A stretch of 51,931 nucleotides of DNA from Candidatus Poseidonia sp. (GTDB lineage: Archaea > Thermoplasmatota > Poseidoniia > Poseidoniales > Poseidoniaceae): positions 1 to 51,931 of the forward strand of contig JASLVM010000002.1 in assembly GCA_030741355.1 (NCBI GenBank), in the 5' to 3' direction. This document shows positions 51,504 to 51,931 of this stretch, piece after piece. Position 1 is the stretch's first letter. Each line of letters starts with the position of its first letter. The notes below the pieces were generated by a model that was not told where the DNA came from, searched no databases, and saw nothing but the letters and a program-made list of their open reading frames with translations. The position numbers and the translations under genes were made by a program.

Positions 51504-51931
51504 TCAGGGAAAATGCTCAATCTTTTCAGCGGTGTATTTCTCATTCGCTTGGAGGACCACACCGTCGCCGATGACGCAATGTTCGACCACACAATTCGCA
51601 GGAACAACCACGCCAACACCCAGGACCGAATGCACCACATGAGAACCGAGTCCAACATGGCAACCTTCCATCAAGAGAGAGGAGACCACCTGTGCGCCCT
51701 CGTTGATGACACTTGATGGCCCAATGACCGCTTGATTAACGGTACCTTCGCAGCGCACGCTCTCTGCCATGAGGACACCGTCGTGCTCGGCGTAGTGGGT
51801 TGGATAGGAAAATGGAAGTTCATCGTAGCGTGACATCAGGGTGGATTGAGCCTTGATGAGTTCGAACGGTTGACCAACATCAAACCAAACACCGTCGATG
51901 GTCTGTGCATACATTGGCCACCCCATCTTGA
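51504..51931 (-). CDS. C-terminal part of a sugar-phosphate nucleotidyltransferase (partial)
   Basis: The gene runs off the right edge. The visible 142 residues show the end of the catalytic domain (GVWFDVGQPFELIKA, as in mannose/glucose-1-phosphate nucleotidyltransferases). A left-handed beta-helix with hexapeptide-like rungs (SSVINEGAQVVSSLLMEGCHVG, SHVVHSVLGVGVVVPANC) follows. It probably makes a nucleotide-sugar for surface glycans, which ties in with the epimerase and glycosyltransferases in the window. Confidence 0.82.
   Translation of the reverse strand, partial: KMGWPMYAQTIDGVWFDVGQPFELIKAQSTLMSRYDELPFSYPTHYAEHDGVLMAESVRCEGTVNQAVIGPSSVINEGAQVVSSLLMEGCHVGLGSHVVHSVLGVGVVVPANCVVEHCVIGDGVVLQANEKYTAEKIEHFP

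Overview
The window looks like a piece of a euryarchaeal genome of the Marine Group II type (Candidatus Poseidoniales, Thermoplasmata-related). This is an inference. The information-processing genes are archaeal: aRF1 with NIKS and GGQ motifs, aIF2-beta, eS1 (S3Ae), class I LysRS, archaeal TrpRS and AsnRS, NOG1 GTPase, the termination ribonuclease FttA/aCPSF1, proteasome beta, ZPR1, a SepF-like protein and a type-A RNase P RNA. They sit among bacterial-looking metabolic genes (thyA-folA, NiSOD, carbamate kinase, a PlsC-like acyltransferase, 7Fe ferredoxin) and large secreted proteins anchored by one C-terminal helix. I see no phage, IS element or CRISPR array.

Layout. 1-5.2 kb: RlmE-type methyltransferase, then an exported thioredoxin-fold protein and a minus-strand run of sugar epimerase, anchored TlpA-like thioredoxin, VKOR and a His-rich anchored protein, apparently extracytoplasmic disulfide chemistry. 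5.3-17.1 kb: a DPM-like glycosyltransferase, UMP kinase, aRF1, ArgRS, NOG1, pterin dehydratase, 2Fe-2S ferredoxin, aIF2-beta, a GfcR-type regulator and LysRS. 17.1-25.4 kb: an RND exporter carrying an Asp-rich calcium-type insert, the RNase P RNA gene and a 1,663-residue surface protein. 25.5-33 kb: RpiA, tRNA-Lys(CUU), nickel superoxide dismutase with its maturation protease, carbamate kinase, AsnRS, a HAD phosphatase, two glycosyltransferases (one degenerate), parvulin and tRNA-Pro(UGG). 33-39.5 kb: a PvlArgDC-like protein without the self-cleaving serines, FttA, proteasome beta, SepF-like, ZPR1 and TrpRS. 39.5-51.9 kb: acyltransferase, thyA-folA, MazG-like, MTA phosphorylase, a PI-PLC-like lipoprotein, eS1 with a SAP tail, a COG1325 RNA-binding protein, an arylsulfotransferase-like protein with thrombospondin type 3 repeats, ferredoxin, PdxS and the end of a sugar nucleotidyltransferase.

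The genome is extremely compact. Same-strand neighbours often overlap by ATGA, GTGA or TGATG. All twelve convergent gene junctions lie between an 18-nt overlap and a 7-nt gap, and four of them have the two stop codons fused into the palindrome TGATCA. The only stretch over 300 bases without a protein gene (20043-20378) holds rnpB, whose 3' P1 strand also encodes the last codons of the opposing exporter. Promoters where visible are archaeal TATA boxes (TTAAATAGAC before tRNA-Lys, TTAAGTAGAC before ferredoxin, TATATA 27 nt before a probably leaderless glycosyltransferase). Shine-Dalgarno sequences (GGAGG, GGTGA) precede many genes inside operons.
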